Positions 10,370 to 21,571 of a DNA stretch of 64,000 nt are shown piece by piece. The notes beneath the pieces were generated by a model. It saw only the letters and a program-made list of their open reading frames with translations, was not told the origin of the DNA and did not search any database. The first letter of the stretch is position 1. Every line of letters starts with the position of its first letter. Made by a program: the position numbers and the translations under genes. Source of the stretch: Daphnia carinata (lineage: Eukaryota > Arthropoda > Branchiopoda > Diplostraca > Daphniidae); the NCBI RefSeq assembly GCF_022539665.2, contig NC_081331.1:2576501-2640500 (forward strand). Reading direction: 5' to 3'.

Positions 10370-12270
10370 ATTTTTGATGATTTTCGTAAAAATGAGAAGG
10401 CTATAGCCTTCTCACTTTTTCAATTTTCGTCAAATTCTAAATTTAGTTTAAATTACATTATTCCGATTCGAAATTGATCGCTGATCATGAAAATCGGGTT
10501 TATTTTGACATTGGCCTTTTAAAAAATGAAGAAAACCGAAGAAAATGACCGTGGGAATTTTGCCTCAAAAACCTGCAAAAACTGGCAGTCACTGGAATTG
10601 GTTGAAAATCACAGGGTATACTTCAAATTGAATGCTGATTCCGAGAAAATTACAATTTTTTTCATTACGTCAACCGTTTTGGAAATACACAAAATCGAAG
10701 AACTTACTAGCGCGCCAGTACGTTACAGCACTAGCGCGATACATAAAAGTTCTTGGTTTTTTCTTAAATAATCAAAAAGTAGGGATGAATGCACGTGATT
10801 TAGACTCAACATTTAACGAGAACCCCTAAAATTAACTTTGTTTTGGCGTGGAACTTATGGATTATGAGGAATCTAAAATATAAAATAATTGTGGTATAAA
10901 TTTGAAACCCGACAATATAAGCCCTCCTTTTAAAATTTTTGAAAACAACAATGGTCAACAATTTACGCGATTTAGATTCAAAATTTTACGAGAATAATGA
11001 AAGTGATTTTTAATTTGGCGTGAAATTAATGGTTTTTGGGTAATCTAAAATATTAATGTAGTTGCGATATAACAATTTTGATTGCGCGTAATTCAAAAAT
11101 TTCATAGGTAACGGGAAAACTAATCTACCAGTTAGAATCAGTGTACGATTTTGAGCATAATGTGTGTTTTTTTTATTGTATTTTGAGAGATGCCGCTTTT
11201 TGATGATTTTCGTAAAAATGAGAAGGCTATAGCCTTCTCACTTTTTCAATTTTCATCAAATTCTAGATTTCGTTGAAAATACTGTATTCCGATTCGAAAT
11301 TGATCGCTGATCACGAAAATTGGGTATATTCTTATGCTGGGCTTAGAGATTTTGAATCAACCGTAAAAAACTAAAAGTCGGGCTTATTTTGTTGGGCTAA
11401 TTTTGCCGGGCTTAAAATTTTGTCCTATTAAAAAATAATATCATTAAATCTAGATAACTCTATATGATTCTGATTCAAAATTTAACAAGGAACATGATAA
11501 TGAAATTGTTGTTACGTAGAGTTTATAGTTTTTGAATAATCAAAGAAGTTTGATGTGTCACGCTAGCGCTGTAGCGTACTGGCGTGCTAGTAATGATTCG
11601 CACCCAATTATATATTTTAGATTGCTCAAAAACTCTAAGCTCTACATAAAAACAACTTCCATTTTCGTGTCCCTTGGTTAACTTTAAATCAAAAGCATAT
11701 ATAATTATCTCTATTTAGTGATATTATTTTTTAATAGGAAAAAAATTTTAGCCCGACAAAATAAGCCCAGCCTTCTGTTTTTTTTTTGTTTAATTCAAAA
11801 ACTATAAGGCCAATTAAAAAATAAACTTTATTTTCGTGATTAGCATTCCATTCTGCATCGAAATCATGTATTTTAAGCGAAATTTGAAATTTGGCCAAAA
11901 ATGAAAAAGTAAGAAGGCTATAGCCTTCTCACTTTTTCAATTTTCGTCAAATTCTAAGTTTCATTAAAAATACATTATTGCGATTCGAAATTGATCGCTG
12001 ATCACAAAAATCGGGTTTATTTTGACATTTGCCTTAACAAAATGAAGAAAGCCGAAGGAAATGACCGTGGGAATTTTGCCTCAAAAACCTGCAAAAACTG
12101 ACGGTCATTGGAATTGGTTGAATACCACAGAATATAGTTAAAATTGAATGCTTAATCCTAGAAATTGCTTTTATTTATTGAACCAACCGTTTTGGAAATA
12201 CATCGCATCTAAGATCTTGCTAGCGCGCCAGTTCGCTACAGCTCTAGCCTAATACATCAAAGTTCTTCCA
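10370..12270. repeat. Dispersed AT-rich repeat family with a 20-bp palindrome
   Basis: Two direct copies of about 380 bp (10374-10760 and 11890-12265) share the same order of blocks: the palindrome GAGAAGGCTATAGCCTTCTC, a block with ATTCGAAATTGATCGCTGAT, a block with GACCGTGGGAATTTTGCCTC, and a block with CTAGCGCGCCAGT. A partial third copy at 11205-11335 has the palindrome and second block. An inverted copy of the last block is at 11551-11592. Motifs around AAGCCCGAC occur in both orientations at 11380 and 11750. No transposase or reverse transcriptase frame is visible, so this looks like a non-autonomous element or decayed satellite. Confidence 0.75.
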
Positions 12271-13107
12271 GGCATTCACTTACTAATGTCCGCTAATGTA
12301 ATCATAGACTATATTGCTCTTTGGGATCGTGTTAGAAATCGTGTGGACAATAAACTCAAACTCTAATAGGGATGCATGGAGGCAATGGTTAAGTGAATAA
12401 TTAAATCAATTTTGGTTTGAGATCAATGCTAATCAAGTTTTTGAATGAGATATTTCTTCTGCAAGAAGATCAAAGTGTATTTTAGTTCAACTTGAAAAAA
12501 GGAGAGGTAAAGAGTTGAATATAAAGGAGAAGGGTCAGGTTAAAAAAAAATCTTTATTTTGAAAAAGAAAAATTTGAAGTCATGAAGGACGGGATAGAAA
12601 ATTCCATACACCGACTATTTTTTTTTTTATAACACTCAAAAAAGCCAACCAGGTCAAAGCGGGCGTGAAGATAGGAAAGGATCAACTGGTTTCATGGTGA
12701 TCAGGAAAAATAATTATAAATTTCAATTTGAAATACACAACAGAAAAAGGAAGTACAGCAAATGCAGGCAAACATTACTTAAATGATAAAGTCAAAACTC
12801 GCTCTAGACACAACCTAGGGGACCAGACGCGCGCTCAAAAATAGAGTGGTTTCTTTCCGGGAAACCACCCGCAGACGATGGCCGCTTACAATAATAATAG
12901 CAATTCAAAAAAAATTATGATGATAATAATTCCGGGCGATCCGTCTGCTAGAACTAGTGGGCAAAAATGAACAACCCAATCAAAGTTATCTCATGCAACA
13001 CGAAGACGAGATATGACACGCAATAAAAAATTTTCTTGCTGAACCACGGAAAACTCTCGGTGCAACATTTGCCACGCACGAAAAATACCGATGGGCCTCA
13101 GTTTCAT
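12271..13107. other. AT-rich gap with a small hairpin at 12846-12868
   Basis: No gene seen. An 8-bp stem GTGGTTTC / GAAACCAC with a 7-base loop occurs at 12846-12868. The part next to 13108 should be 3' UTR of calcineurin B. Confidence 0.35.
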
Positions 13108-14152
13108 CTATACGTCAACGACCATCTTTTTGTGCACGTCTGTGTTTCCAACCACCTGAATAAGATACAATTCACATTAAACCAGGTGACTGTTTCCCAT
13201 AACATAAATATTCGTAAGTAAAACGTAGTAATCAAGGCTTACAGCACAAAATTCTTCGAAAGAGATTTTTCCATCTTCGTCCTTGTCGGCGAAGAGAATA
13301 GTTTTATCAACTATCTGCTGCAACTGGGTATCCTTCAAATTGTTGCCCACCATCATTTTTAACACCTTTGAAGAAATTACATTGTAGTTTTTGTTACATG
13401 AAGAACGTATCATATATACTTGAAAGAGTTCACCGTTAGAAATGGCTCCATCATTGTCCATATCATATATACGAAAAGCAAAGCGCAGCTTTGATTCTTT
13501 ATCACCTTTTACACTGAATTGTGAGACACCTTGAATGAATTCTAATTTGAGAAAAATTATACATTTTAGTTAATTAGTGCTAAATTTATTCAATATCACA
13601 AAATTGTACCTTTAAAGTCTACTTCTCCATTTCCATCTTGATCGAATATATCAATTACTCGTTGAACTAGTGGATTTTGTTGAAGTTCAGGGAGAGACAT
13701 AAACTCATCCACACTGAGGGAACCAGAGTTGTCAAGATCTAACTTCCTAAAGCGCTTCCCCAGTCTTCGAATCTCATCGGCATCAACTAGGGAGTAATGA
13801 AACTTTTTAATTTTCCTCTAATCCCAATTTGACTACAACCCTACTACTTACAGTTTGAGCACATCTCCATAGGAAGAGAACTTTCATTGCCCTGTAATCA
13901 AACAATCACAACTATTTTAGCATAAAATTCTACGTGGTATATTAAAAGTATGTTTTAAATGCTGTATGATGTATAGAGAGAATGTAGTTATAATATTAAA
14001 GCTGGTTACAAGCAATGTTTATCTGCAAATAGACGTAAAAGTCTAGCAGAAGTCCGTATTAACAGACCAGGAGAAAAGAAACATTCGTGTTCTAGGACCC
14101 CTAATACTGTCGTTGAAGGCCATTAAACAAACCAGGAGGAAATTATTACCAT
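13108..14152 (-). CDS. CanB: Calcineurin subunit B (protein phosphatase 2B regulatory subunit)
   Basis: Exons in transcript order are 14152..14150, 13891..13852, 13786..13610, 13541..13420, 13365..13243 and 13155..13108, giving exactly 170 residues, the usual family length. It is the calcium-binding partner of the calcineurin A phosphatase. The protein starts MGNESS, keeping the glycine that is N-myristoylated in the family. Four EF-hand loops are visible: [36 protein letters not shown] and [12 protein letters not shown]. It ends with the conserved HKKMVVDV. The start codon is alone in its exon (ATG followed directly by a GTAATA donor); this placement is inferred, while the other exons fit the family almost residue for residue. 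It is on the same strand as BTBD9, about 870 bp downstream of that gene. Confidence 0.93.
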
Positions 14153-15022
14153 TTTTCTTTGATTTCAAGTGGCGATCTGCACAAATAGAATTGAAAATAC
14201 GACGGTAACTGAACCACTAGTGGATGCACTCGAGCTAGAAATCAACTGCAGGCTAAAATTTCTTCTTTTCGCACCGTTGTCAAATCTCGAATATCAGACT
14301 GTATACCCTTGCTGCGCGTGGCCAGCGCTCGCCGCTCTTATCTTCTTATGCTAGGTAGAGAAAGGAGGGGAGTACGCAAGTATTGATTCACTCCCGACTC
14401 CCGAGCTAAAGAAACTCAGGATATTGGTGCCCCCGCATTAGACCATGCGGGAGACTACGTACGAAAGGTCTTTGTTTCACACTCATGCAGGCAATTATGG
14501 CTGCCAGAACGCCCAGAAATGTTAACACGGTTTGTGATGACAAAAGGTTTCTTGACAAGTTGTTGGAAAAAGGAAACAGTCAAACGTTTTTCACTATGCA
14601 AACGATGTATTGTTAAACAATAGGCTTTCTACAGATATAACTTATTAGAATTATCAGCACCAAATTTCAACCAAACTCAAATAAAGAGACCAGAATTATC
14701 GACAGGGATAGCTTTAGCTAAAAGCTAGGCTCATTCATTGTCAAAACGAACTCTTACTCCATGTCTCTAACCAAATTCAATCATCACAATGAGTATTATA
14801 AACTCTGCCTCTCTTTTGGCGATATCAGGGATGGAAATCAAATTCCATTTGCATGGTGTGTTGGAACAACTATAGTACTAGGCTTTGTTGACATGTTGGC
14901 GGAGTAGAAGTATTAGGTATTTCACGACCAAGTAGGAAAACTGGCTAATCGATACCTGGTTGAGGCAAAAAAAAAAACCGTTCAAACGTTCATGCAAGTA
15001 AGAAGTGCCTCAAATGGTATTA
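14153..15022. promoter_or_regulatory. Interval holding the calcineurin B promoter/5' UTR and BTBD9 3' UTR
   Basis: Both flanking genes are transcribed leftwards, so the right part should be BTBD9 3' UTR and the left part calcineurin B promoter. A more GC-rich stretch at about 14310-14480 is the likeliest core promoter. No specific site can be assigned. Confidence 0.3.
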
Positions 15023-18000
15023 TTATTGTCTTGGGCTGCGCTGCGAAGTGAGTGATCCACCTGTAAATCTGATTGGAAGGTGGATTTCTTCCTCCTCATC
15101 TAGGTTACGGCGTTCACGATCAAGTGGTCTCGGATTAAAATTGCTGAAATGATCGGGTAATGGTGGTGGGGCAGGTGGGATAGCGGCATCGGCTGCTACT
15201 AGGGGACTGGGGTTTGACAAGGGTGCGTCTACAGGTACCTGAGGAGTTGAAGCCACCACCTCTTCAAATCCATTTCCATCCTCTTGAGCAGGACATTCAA
15301 AATGAACACAATGAAAAACCTAGTGGAAGTAGACAATAGAATTATGCAACGTTTTCAGCGATTCACTTGTGACAATCAAATTACATCGTTTGCCGTGTTT
15401 TGAGTTCCAACAATTCTTACGTATACAACCGGTTGTGGCACAAAGCTTATACTTTGCCATGATTGGCAAGGCTGACGACTCCTGTCACAAACCGTAATCC
15501 AGTCGCGATTATTTGTCGACACTTCAACATAAAAACTGTATCGACGATCATCGCAGTCCCAAAGCAAAAGCCTGAAAAAAAAAGTACTTTAATATCCAAT
15601 GCTTTTTCTTATAATTCTCCTTAAGCAGTTAACGTTTTTTACAAGAACTTAACTATTATAAAACAGTTTCGTTTTCAAACACTCCACGGTTTGGGTAATC
15701 ATTCTAAAAAAAAACAACTTAAACTTTAAAAAAAAACTATTATTTACATTCATCTTTTAACGACTAGACCCACATAAGTTTTCACGTGACACTTCGCAAC
15801 TCTAAAATCTTTTTAAAATTATGCAACGTACCTCATTGAGCTGACGATATATGGTTGGGCTAACTGAACGACAATTGCCCCTGATCCGAGCTGATGACAA
15901 GTATAGCCAGAATCCCAATCATAATTTTTTGTGTCTCCATTTAGCAGTGCGTTTCTGCTTCGACTTACACCTTCCACAACACATGCAGAAAGCTGGATTG
16001 TGGCAACATTATGTTTTGGCACTGAGAAAGGAAAACCCGTGCTGAATATCATAGGTAAACGTAGATTGTTAAAATTTTTCATTATTCTAAGTTACCTATG
16101 AGCTCTTTTTCTAATCGGACGACAACTGGTGAGTAGTATGCTTCAAGAGAAACAACATGGAACACTTTATTAACGGTGTTGTGGGTTCCTATCGTACAAA
16201 AAAGATAAAAAATTACAAGATTGTACTTTTCCCAATGTTAAAGGGTATCTTTACCAACTATCCTGATGAAGCGTACAACTCTCTGGGGGAAATAGACGCG
16301 CTGCCACGAGCGGCAATGATAGTTTGAGTAATCAACCACCCGTACCCAATCACGCTGATCCATGGAAACCTCGATGAAGTATGAATATGACCTTTTTACA
16401 ATAAATTTGAAGTATTACGCCTTAATGGTTTCTTAGAAGTTCTACCTCATATCTCTGTCCCACAGCAGGACTTTTATGTGGTTTATGATAGAAGGCTGTC
16501 CAAGTCGGACTACAATACCAGCGTTACCGTCTTCAATTGGATGTCGCGTGAAGCCCCGTTCCATATCATAATTAGTAGTTTCGCCATCTAAGAGGGCGGT
16601 GCGCATTTCGCCTTGCAAAACCTGGGCCCCGAGTCTTGAATGAGCTACGTTTACCTCAGGCACTACCAAACGGATAAAAAATTTGCAATATAATTTTTGG
16701 CGTATCTACTGAACTTGGTGATAATTATCATACTTAACTGGCCACGATAAGGGAGATCTGAATCGCGAGATTCAGTCCGAAATTTAAGTGCGTCAAGGAT
16801 AACATCACTGGATACTAAATGACTTGGCCGTACCTATGTGGTAATATCGATAAGTTCTCACTATAGAATTCCGTGGGATGTTATATTAAACGACGTACTT
16901 CATTTAAGAGTTCGGAGAGCGTGATTAGGGGTAATCTGACGGACTTCAGAACTGAATTTAGTTCATTAGATGTATCTTCTTTGACGATACAATCGTCATA
17001 GCTGTTGTGATGCCACCAGCGCAAAACGGCGCGAAAAATTTCTATTTCAGCGACACAGAAAGAATCACGCTGAAGAAGATCACAGAGCGTTCCCTTAAGT
17101 ACAGAATAGACATTAATAGCTTGGGCAAAAAGGGAAACGAAAACTAACTTACTGGAGATAACTGAAGAAACGCTTCGCTTTGGAGAATATCCGTTGCATG
17201 TTTATCTGCATATTGCCTGCATGCTTCCATAAGAGCGCGTAATTGGTATAAGTTGGCGACGTCGTATACCAAACACATATTGGTTTGACTAAGAATAGAT
17301 TTTAAGTAGTCGGAAACAGACTGCTCTAATTCCGGAAAAGCATACTATTCAAGTTGGAGAAATTAATATTAAAATATAACGTTGAGGCCCTTCTAACGTT
17401 TTGTTATACCTGATGTGCTAGACCCAACAGGTCCTTCACCAGTTCCTCCTAGATATAAGAATATAAATGTGTACTTCTAGAAAAATCATCATTTTCACCA
17501 AATATCGGTTACATACCTTCATATTGCTAAGACTGACATATCCTGTGTAGACATACTTGAGGAGAACATGGAAAGCAGCAGCACTAATACCCTTTAACTC
17601 AATCTCACTTTTTTGGCTTTCCAATAAGCCACCAAAAAGCAAAGCTCTATGGACGTATAAAATTTAAACATAAACAGTAGTTCCGATAAACACGAAGTCA
17701 AGAACATTATCCATCCCTTACACACATGTAAGTAAGTCAACATTAGTACTGATGTTATTTGGTTTGATTGCTAATTTTCAGTAATATTTCTCACTTCATG
17801 AAAGATCATATGGGTGAATCAAAACAAAGTTCCCAGATCATACACAATGCATTACAAAACATTCTTTAAAATGCCTGAATACATGAGTTGTATACCTGAA
17901 ATATTCACTTCTTGATGCCAAGATGATCTTATGGGCAGGAATTCTCTGGTTTTCAACAATAAGAGTAATATCCTGGTAATTGTCACTCAGAAGAAGAGTA

Positions 18001-18089
18001 TTCAGGTTGTCTGACAATGATCGGACATGATCAACTTCCCCTAATCCAAGTGGTGGGGCAACAAGACCTAGTTGCTGTTGGCTGCTCAT
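15023..18089 (-). CDS. BTBD9: BTB/POZ domain-containing protein 9
   Basis: Twelve exons in transcript order: 18089..17896, 17646..17517, 17448..17410, 17344..17153, 17093..16899, 16833..16734, 16662..16446, 16391..16255, 16188..16096, 16021..15832, 15571..15385, 15319..15023. They give 656 residues with every junction in phase. Domain order is the family's: BTB/POZ near residues 25-125 (PAHKIILASRSEYFRALL), BACK helices to about 235, then two F5/8-type C (discoidin-like) domains. The first contains LLDGETTNYDMERGFTRHPI and the second LLNGDTKNYDWDSGYTCHQL, followed by a Pro-rich and acidic tail. BTBD9 proteins are proposed Cullin-3 substrate adaptors with roles in sleep and dopamine biology in flies and mammals. 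The tail after the second discoidin domain is poorly conserved, so the final exon end rests on the frame only. The gene is divergent from the C9orf85 homologue. Confidence 0.93.
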
Positions 18090-18810
18090 ATCTGAAATCT
18101 AACAGATGAGAAAATTATTAGATAAATTTCATGTCCACCGTTCCTATCAAAGAAAAAACACTGTAAAATATGAATAATAAAAAATAAAAAGATGAAATTT
18201 CATTCCTTTGCCAACTAACCGAATTTATTTTATTGAATAAAAACTAGGTATTGTGGAAATTATAGTAAACAAGGATGTTTCTAAGGGTCGTTTTCCTGTA
18301 TAATTTAAAGACCCAAAGTGATATTCTGGGAATTTGTCTTTTTGAATATGGCACCTTGAATGGGAACAGCCAAAAATAGCAGAGACGATAACAAACGATG
18401 TATTTCTCCACAGAGGAATACGTGTACCTATTAGGTATACTTAATAATTATGCCAAGCTAACGACGGCTCTTACCGTATTTTATGCAGTTTGCATCAAGT
18501 TTATTTCTCCATAATAACACCACATCACTTGAAATTATTATTGTTCCCTTCTACTTTACAAAACTGCGATCTATTTTTTGCGATCTGAATACGAAAAGCG
18601 TCGACAGATTTTGCTTCTATTTTTCTAAAATAGGTGTACTGCTGCTGTCTACTTATGGGTCTTCTCGCTAGATGTCCCGTTTGACAAATGATGCAGGGTT
18701 GCAGACGTCAAACTTTGCGTACTTGCAATTACAGCACGTTTTACATGTTGACCGATTCACACAAATTGGGAAAATATCAACATTAATCAAATCAGAAAGC
18801 AAAAAACATT
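18090..18810. promoter_or_regulatory. Divergent promoter interval between BTBD9 and the C9orf85 homologue
   Basis: The two start codons are 721 bp apart on opposite strands. AT-rich sequence with no clear TATA box for either gene; likely housekeeping-type start sites. A short open frame at 18483-18671 has no support. Confidence 0.45.
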
Positions 18811-19654
18811 ATGAGTTCTCAGCGTGGTAATGTGTCTAGAACCAGGAAACAAAAGCATACAAACTCTATTAGTTATAAAAATAATAAGCATGGTGAAACA
18901 CCTAAAACTAAAGCTTTGAATAGTTTGCAGGTATTAAACGTGAAGCCTGTATCTTGAACATTAAAAGTTACTAAATCTCAATAGATATGCAACGTCTGTG
19001 CCCACTGCAAGGATGTACTTGAATGGAAGATCAAGTATAACAAGTACAAGATGCTAAGTGCACCCGCCAAATGCACCAAGTGCTTAGAAAAAACAGTTAA
19101 GCAGGCATATTCCATTCTCTGTCAGCCATGTGCAGAAAAAGAAGAGGTTCAAAGTGGCAATGTGTTATTTGGAGATATTTATAAATAGTCTTGTATGGTA
19201 TAGTTGTGTGCCAAATGTGGGAAAAAAGAAGAAATTGTGTGTCGACCAGAACCCACTGTAGCTGAAAAAGCACAAATGGAAGCAAAGTTCCAAATGGAAC
19301 TAAAATCCTTGAGTGAAAGAAAACGTCGAACATTCTTGAGATATCTTGACAGACTTGGTAAAGCCAAGGATGAAGGTTTGTTTTCAAATTCAAATTATGA
19401 TATTGATGATCATCAAATTGATATGCAAATTATTAACATAAACCATGTTATTTACTTTTGTAGATGATGGTGAGATAGAGTCAGGAGAAACAAAACGAAA
19501 ACCCACTAACTGGATGGAGGAAGCTGAAAAACGCCTAGAACTCTTGAAGCTTCGGGTAGAAAAAGATGGAGAGGAGGATGATGACAAAGATGATGATGAT
19601 TGGGATGATTTTGGTAGTGCAGATGAAGACTTAAGTGATACAGAAAGTTCATAA
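18811..19654 (+). CDS. C9orf85: C9orf85-type (DUF2039) cysteine-rich zinc-ribbon protein
   Basis: Exons are 18811..18930, 18985..19146, 19204..19357 (or ..19375) and 19464..19654, giving 208 or 214 residues. It begins MSSQRGNVSRTRKQKH, the family's basic N-terminus, followed by CxxC-type pairs CAHC, CTKC, CQPC and CAKCGKKEE that should bind zinc. The C-terminal part is a helix rich in Lys and Glu, ending in a long Asp/Glu tail. The human counterpart is uncharacterised, so no activity is assigned. Exon 3 has two GT donors 18 bp apart (after 19357, GTAAAG; after 19375, GTTTGT), both keeping the frame; the first is closer to consensus. The intron after 19146 uses a weak GTTCAA donor, chosen because it joins CAEKEE to LCAKCG as in the family. 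Confidence 0.88.
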
Positions 19655-19975
19655 CAATACATTTAGTGGATAGATGATGAATTGAATGAAAGGGTGGTTA
19701 ACTCTACTTACTTAATAGTTTTTGTACCCTACTGATCTGAGAATCACAGCTTTTGTATTTTGCCTCGTACCAACTTAAATTTAGAAGGACAAAAAACTAA
19801 ATTTGGCTTCTGATTTGGTGGGGGGGTGACGTTTCTTGAGAGTCAATCTGTTACCTGCAGTCCTTGCTTCCTTCTTGGCTAAAATAGCTGCATTTATTTT
19901 TTCTAATCTGAGATAGAATGGAACAGAAATCAAAACACCAGAAGCGCGAAAGGAATATTATCGACACTGTGCTAC
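19655..19975. other. Convergent 3' ends of the C9orf85 homologue and Speedy
   Basis: Only 321 bp separate the two stop codons, so both 3' UTRs lie here and may overlap. A poly-G tract (GGTGGGGGGG) is at about 19818. Confidence 0.5.
19893..19898 (-). terminator. Candidate polyadenylation signal for the Speedy gene
   Basis: AATAAA on the minus strand, about 80 bp after the Speedy stop codon. Confidence 0.45.
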
Positions 19976-21107
19976 TCACTTCAAACATGGTTCACACTGT
20001 CCATAAAACGGATTGGGACCCGATACCAATTGGATAAGACTGCGACTGTTGTGATCCTGAGCGGGATCTAAAATTTAAACCTGTTTAAAGTGTGCACCAT
20101 CGTTAAAGTTAGGCATACATACAGCGTCTGCTCTGATATACTCCTGAATGATGTTCGTGTCGCTTGCGTTTCCAAGCCCAATGCTCTGGACACAAGGCTA
20201 TTATCTAGAGAAATAAGGCAAAAAATTAGTGAGCTTGTCATCAAAAATTGAATGTAAGATAGAAATACATCTTCGCAAACTTTGCGCGAGACTAAGGCTC
20301 GGTAATCCATACGGACAAATAGCTCGTAACGTAAACGATGCATGGGTACAAAATCTTCGTTGCCGTTCTGAATCGTTGCTGTTTCCCATTCGACAACCAC
20401 TTCTTCGATTAAAAAGTTTTCTTCTTCTATTTCGTGTGCAAGCAGCCTAGGTTTGTCATAATTATTTAAAGTTAGCGAACAACAAAATGTAAGTTAAATA
20501 ATTAATAATTCGTGGCCAATTACAAGGCGGTACAGAAATTGTCGTAGTTATATTCTTCATGTCGAAAGCCAGCTCGAAGGAAATATGTGAACACCATAGC
20601 CAGCAAGTACGAATCTGCAAATATCTTGCATTTATCGTATTCCACAAATCTCTTTATGCGATCGTCTTCTGTAATTTCAAAGTCAGTAAAAATACATCGT
20701 TTCAAATCAATCTTTTTGTGTTAAACAGGAATATTCCTACCCAACAACATGAAGAAATCTTTCATACGTGATGGGGTAAGTGAGACAGCCATCGTCTTTT
20801 TTTTCCATGTTCCTGTTGCCCAGTTATGATGAAAGCAATTCCTCACATTGCCAAGCCATCGACCAAAATCACATATTGCGTCAAAGTATCCGTTAGAGCA
20901 AGCATTTTCATTATCTTCACGGTATTCGACAGTTTTCTTCCTCTTGAAAAGCTTGGGAGGTCCAAGTAATCGTGGAAGGACTGTTTCAACAGCGAGTCGC
21001 CACTCCTCCTGTCCGACCTTCCTCTCAACTGCATAACATGGTTTGCTAATATTTGGAGGTAGGGAAGTCGAAATTTCCTCGTGCTTAACGGTATTTCCAA
21101 TAACCAT
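19976..21107 (-). CDS. SPDYA: Speedy/RINGO family cyclin-dependent kinase activator
   Basis: Exons in transcript order are 21107..20741, 20668..20524, 20446..20269, 20204..20123 and 20067..19976, giving 287 residues. Speedy proteins bind and activate CDK1/CDK2 without being cyclins by sequence. The Speedy/RINGO core runs from about residue 114 to 240: MKDFFMLLEDDRIKRF, then YDKCKIFADSYLLAMVFTYF, then RMDYRALVSRKVCED and CPEHWAWKRKRHEHHSG, matching the vertebrate core in order and spacing. The first 110 residues are basic and not conserved. The last exon adds a short tail ending CEPCLK. All junctions keep phase. Which paralogue subtype it is cannot be decided, so the symbol is approximate. It shares a 464-bp divergent promoter interval with SYVN1. 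Confidence 0.88.
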
Positions 21108-21571
21108 GATGAACGTAGATCACGTTGTTATGTAAAATCACGAATGATATGCTCGAATACCAATCTAACGAAAAAGGGTTGCTTCGAGAAGGTTGGAACG
21201 AGTAACCTATTAACTTCACCATGTGCTTCCCTTTACTCTTCCTATGCCGTTGGTGTTCGAAATTCGTAGAACACCGCGCGATCTGCTATCCAATCAGAAA
21301 ACGCCAAATCTTTTCTAGCTTTTCGCCAATATTTTTCCCAAAAATATTTTTGTCGAATTCTTTGTTTTAATTCACATTTATTGTAAGAAAACACGCGCTG
21401 GGATTTTAAACAAGTTGTAATATTGTTTGCGGCGTACAATTGATGTCAATCATGCGTTACTGCTTTTGCCTTGGGGGATGTTGTTCACTCGATCCTTATT
21501 CAACGTCAGCACTGAGCAACGACACTAGTGATGTAAAAGTTGTCAAAAACAGTTAATGAAAGCAAACGAAA
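21108..21571. promoter_or_regulatory. Divergent promoter interval between Speedy and SYVN1
   Basis: Start codons 464 bp apart on opposite strands; no canonical TATA box is evident. An open minus-strand frame at 21242-21439 is unsupported. Confidence 0.45.
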
